Of a stretch of 64,000 nucleotides of DNA, positions 50,701 to 56,700 are shown piece by piece (position 1 is the first letter of the stretch; each line of letters starts with the position of its first letter). A model generated the notes under the pieces. It was given only the letters and a program-made list of their open reading frames with translations. It was not told the DNA's origin and made no database searches. Origin of the DNA: Gordionus sp. m RMFG-2023 (taxonomy: Eukaryota; Nematomorpha; Gordioida; Chordodea; Parachordodidae); assembly GCF_954871325.1 (NCBI RefSeq), contig NC_088776.1, positions 62,582,954 through 62,646,953 on the forward strand. Reading direction: 5' to 3'. The translations under genes and the position numbers were made by a program.

Positions 50701-53700
50701 TAATATCTAATGTCTGATAACAATCAGTTAAAAGATTACTATTATGGTTGGTATTGTATTGTATATTATAGGTTTATCAACAATTATAATATTTGAGAAA
50801 AGACATCTATATCAAAGTGCATAGGAAAGGATCACCTAGGATTAAGCTAAGAAATTAATTCCTAGTTTTATTATTAGGCCAAATATTTATATTGATATTA
50901 AGTATTCTAAATAGGTGTCGGAGTTCGCCAGATGACTCGTATCTGAAGTTTAAAGATCTGTTGGATCATAGTTAGTAGAAGTTGATACTTACTCCAAATG
51001 GTTGGAAAAAGATCTATTGAAGTCTAATTTAAATAATAAGAAGAAAACTTTTTTTAATTCCCGGATCCTTACTAATATTTAAAAATAAATTAATTTGTGA
51101 AATAATAGTAGTCAAAAAAATTATGTTTTTTTTTCAGACAGAACCAAATTAATGAATAAATTATATTTGAAAAATATATTAAAAAGGTTTAATATTCTTA
51201 TATAAGATTATCCAAATATGTTGCGTTATATACTTTTTGTTTTTGAATTCTTTTTGTTTTTGAATTTTTTATAATCTAATTTTTATTATTTGATTTTTAT
51301 TATGTGTTATAATCTAATTTTATTTTATAAACGGCGTAACCTTACTTTTTTTATATTATTTTACTTTTTTGTATTTCGTTTTATATAATTTATATTTTAT
51401 AAAAATGTATATATATACCTTAAGAAAAGAAAAAGAAGTTAGTTAATAAAATATATTTTTACTGACTCGTACCTCGCGCCATATAGTTAGCCATCTAATT
51501 CTTTTCATGGTGCCCGTCTGGGTGGTGGACTAGAAAAAGACGACTACCTAATCTTCTGAGATGACTATCTAACCTATGGAGACTGCTTAACCTATGGAGA
51601 TGACTACCTATTATGACTACCTTATCTATTGTGACTACCTAATCTACTGAGATGACTATCTAACCTATGGAGACTGCTTAACCTATGGAGATGACTACCT
51701 ATTATTACCTTATTTATTGTGACTGACTAATCTATTGATATGACCAATGTCTAATCTATGGAGATGACCAAGAATCAAACCTTAGCACATTCTTTCATGC
51801 AAAAAGCTTCTTTCTTTATGGTGTCCCGGCTCTGGATGTTGGACTGGAATATGATAACCAGCACCTAACCTAATGTGACAACCTAGGAAGAACTGATATG
51901 GAAGTTGAACGATAGGTTATGAATTCTATTTTGTGAGACCAATGATGATTACTTATTATTCTAATCCACGTAAGAAGAAAAGTTACTAAAAATTAAAATT
52001 TTATGCAAGGATAAAGGCATGTTATAAATTTTTAAAATCACTAAAATGTAAAATCATAATGGATATATTTGAACACACAAAAAGCCTTTAAAAAAATTAT
52101 TTACTTAAATTCTTAGTGAAATATTGATATTTTTTGATTTCTTGAATGATGACAAATTGTTGTTAATTAACAAAACCTAAAGATGAATTCTTAAATATAA
52201 TTAAAAATAAACCATCAAAAATCCTAAACAAGAAGATAAAACTTAATTTTAAATATGTTAAAATGTAATTTTTTAATCACAGATTGATTCAAATAACCCT
52301 TATAAGTAATACTTAATATGATAAAAAGTTTTTGAAATTAAAAGCTTTGAAGACAAAAAGTTATGTAAAAACTTAACATTCATTTTAGAAAAATATATTT
52401 AAATTATGTGGTGATGAGATCATTTTCTAAACTATCTTATGAAGAATTTTTTTTGAATTAAAATTAGGGTGTTAAATTTAAATTTTTTATTTAAAGGGAG
52501 GGAAATGTGAATAATATTTTATTTGCATATTTTAACCTCGGAGATTGAAAATAAACAAAAATAAATTAAATACTAAAACGCAAAAATTAATTAAACGCTA
52601 AAACGCGAAAAAATAAAATTTATTAAAACGCGAAAAATTAAAACGCTAAAAATATAACAATCTTATTGATTTATCATTCTTCACTTATTTTTATATTTTG
52701 ATGAACTAGTAATTCTTATTATTCGCGACTTACTGATGATTATGATGATTTTTAAAAATTGTGATTTAAACGAACTAACGTGCAAAATCAAATTGATCAA
52801 ACCAACGATTGGGACAAGCCAACGTTATGATTTTGTGATACAACTTGATTACCAAAATGATAAACCACTTAAACAACAAACTCTCTATGACTTCTCCGAT
52901 GAAATTATCAGAAGAGGGAGAATGTTGCGTTATATACTTTTTGTTTTTGAATTCTTTTTGTTTTTGAATTTTTTATAATCTAATTTTTATTATTTGATTT
53001 TTATTATGTGTTATAATCTAATTTTATTTTATAAACGGCGTAACCTTACTTTTTTTATATTATTTTACTTTTTTGTATTTCGTTTTATATTCTAATTTAT
53101 ATTTTATAAAAATGTATATATATACCTTAAGAAAAGAAAAAGAAGTTAGTTAATAAAATATATTTTTACTGACTCGTACCTCGCGCCATATAGTTAGCCA
53201 TCTAATTCTTTTCAAAATATCTTCAATATTTTCAAATACATTGCCATTATTTTCATTTAGTTTAATTATTCGGATGCCTATTTATTAATATCCCTTAAGT
53301 AACAGGCTAGAGTCATTGTATTTTAATTTATAGTATGAAAATTATTTATTTTCATTGCCCGCGCACTCATTTACGAACGATATATTTTGATTTATCTAAA
53401 CAAGACAGTTAATAAAGTAATTAACCTTTGAGTTGTTTTTAAGAAATAATTTTTTATATATAAAAATTTCATATATATTTGCACGATAATTAATTGTGGC
53501 CTACCTCCAGGCATATAATAAAAATCAAAATTGCAATAATATTCATGTAATAAAATATGTTAGAACAAGTCGTATTTCTGCAAAAGTTTTGTTTTATCCA
53601 TTTAAGGAAAGTTTAGCATTAAAATTTTAATCTCGAAGACTCATACCTCATAAATGTCATTTGAACCAAGGTTTTAATTATAAAATTTTCGGGCTACTTA

Positions 53701-56700
53701 AGTTTATGTGAAATTTAAGTTTAGGACCAGTAAACACATCATGTTTTAATTGTCTATAATTAATATTATAATCTGATATATTATATTTATTATTAAATAT
53801 TAGGAGAAGATGTCATTGGTAAGAATATTTGTTTTATGAAAAAAAATTAAATTATATTTTATGAAAAAAATTAAATTATATTTTATGAAAAAAATTAAAT
53901 TATATTTTATGAAAAAAATTAAATTATATTATAATTAAAAATATTATCTTAATAAAGAGTATATAAAATATGAGAAAAATGATTGGAAGAATATAGGATG
54001 TAATAAAAATGATAAATAATAATAGAAAAAAACAAAGATACCCGAAAGAAAGATAAAAATGTATTTTATATTAAATTGTCCATTTTAAAAATATGGTCTA
54101 TGAGATATTTTGTTATATTTTTATCAATAAATTTTTTAACGTACTATCTTTCGCTATTAATTAAACTATATTTTTATCCTATCTATTTAAGGCCATTTTT
54201 AAACTTAAAGATTAATCTAATGATGTTGCTATTACTTAAAGAATGAAAAGGTATTCCATCTTTTCTCTCTTTCTTTGTATTTTTATTTGTAAATATGTAA
54301 TTGTTTATAAGATTTCAATAAATATATGTAGCTCATTATGTTAAGAAATGTAGCTCATAAAATTGGATTAAATCGTATTTATAGCAAGCCTATGGCGAAG
54401 GTCATAATCTTCGCAGTATCAAAAATGCGCTTACCAATCTAACAAATTAGTTTAAGAGCTTTTGTAGCGTCGAATAAGGTTATAATGTCTAGCATCGATT
54501 TTGACAAGACAAGTCCATTATCGTTTGAGAACGGAATTTCGAGAAAAACAGTCTTTTCATGACAAATTATCTAAAATATTTATATGTATTCACACATACC
54601 TAGATTCATTTACAAAAATTTATATTTTTTAATAAAAAATGATAAGAAGGGTACTGCTGAAGAAAAAAATAATGATCACACATTAACTTTTTAGGATTAT
54701 GAAAAGTTATAATCTTTTAATCCCCCCCCCATATAAGTCTTTAAATTCTGGTTATGATATAATTTGATATTACTAAAGTTTAAAATAATTGTTTTTTTTA
54801 AAACAAGATTTGGAAGAATTTCCTGATGGTAAAAATATTGTTAATAAAGATATAGAAACAGGGTTGCGAAGTCTATCACAATGACTTGTAGACTTATACA
54901 ATTTTTTTTTAAAAAGTGTATATATACCACAAACTCTTCACAATTCTATCATATTTTTTAATTTATTTACCCAAAATTTCCATAAAATTTTTTACATTCT
55001 AAATATTTTTCACAAATAATGTATTTGATATAAAAATATTATGTATTATGCCAAAAATGTAAATTATCATTTCTAAAATTTATTATGTTTTAACTGATAA
55101 TCAATAAAAGAACAGGATTTTAAATGATTAATGGCCACAATATATTACTAATTTGTATAAATTTAAATGAAAAAGAATAAAAAAGAAACATAATATCCTC
55201 TATAAATATTTAATAAATAAATTAGTCTTTTTTTAGCCTAGGAAATATTTTCCTTTCTAACCCTGCATGAGGACTGAGAAGAATGAGTATGGAATAGAAC
55301 CCCTAAAATATTTATTTTATTAAAATCTACCATAATCAAAATAATTTCTACCTGGCAACCCTTTATAGAGACGTAAAAAAAAACTAAAACCAATAGGGAC
55401 AAATCATGACAAAACGTTTCCAACACGATTTTATTATAAACTTGTAAATAATTAATACGTATATTTTAAATATTATACTATACAAAACAAATGTCGATAA
55501 ATTATTACCTCTTTGTTTGAAAATAAAGAAAATGCCGGAACATGGCTTAAAAACCGCTTTAAAAAAATGTTCTATCTGGAAGTGGCCTAAGAGAAATAAA
55601 ATCAAAAAATAATAAAATTATGCGATAACTGTAATTGAAAGAAAGTTAGGCAAGAAAAAAATTAAGAAGAAAAAAATATTTTCTATAAAAAATTTTCATT
55701 TTATCAAGAAATGGAAGAAGTAATTGTTCCAGGTAAGAATATTTATTTTGAAAGCAAATTAATTTTGTATTAATATCGTCATTTAAGAATATCAAATTTG
55801 CAATTCTGAATCAGTTATTTTATATGATTTACTGAGATTTTTTACACTAAAACTTTAAGTCAATATTTCCCTTAACTTTTGAACACTTTTTGTATAAAGA
55901 TTAATTAATTATTGTGTAGATTTTTGAAATTAAAAAGTACATAAATTTTCTTGGTAAAATAATTTTTGAAATCCATAAGGTAGGTAGGTATACATGCAAA
56001 AATAGATTATTTGTCATGGATAACTTTAAATTTGAAAATAGTTTATAAAGAGATTAAAAATCCCTTTGAATTTCATATTCCGTTATGCCATAATACCTTT
56101 AAAAAAAATATATATATAATAAGAGTAAGAAAAATGAACACGATAAATTTTGTAGGCTCGATGATTTATATTTATTATTATTAATTTTTATATATATTCA
56201 CGAATAGCCTAATTATCATATAAAGTATAGATGAAAAGCTTTTTAATCCCTTACCACGAACTTCATATATAATTTATCCTACTCCCAACCTCGACAATTA
56301 ATATAAAATATAATAATTTTATAAAAATGTGCATTAATTATTCCTACAACCTAAAAAAAATATTAATGGAGATAAAAGTTAAGATAGAAAAAAATAAATT
56401 AAATATTTTAATCTTTACAAATATAAGAAAATTTCACAATAAAAAAAAAGAGATTGTTTTAAAAATTTTTTATGAATTTTTAAATAAACATTAATAGTTA
56501 AAAAAAATAATTATCTATAACAGATAGATGGGGTGATATTTTCTTACCTATTATTCTTAAAAATAGAGGAAGCATCATGGTTGAAGTTTAACATAGAAGT
56601 TACGAATGAGTATTTATTTGTTTTGTTTTCAAGGAAGGAGAGAAAATTTTTCTGCGTTAAATTTACAAATGTCACACAAGATGAAAGTTCTCTAGGTGAA

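Noticed and set aside
51136-51185. Good acceptor followed by an open stretch before the LTR element
   Set aside because: The only downstream GT gives 49 nt and the wrong phase.
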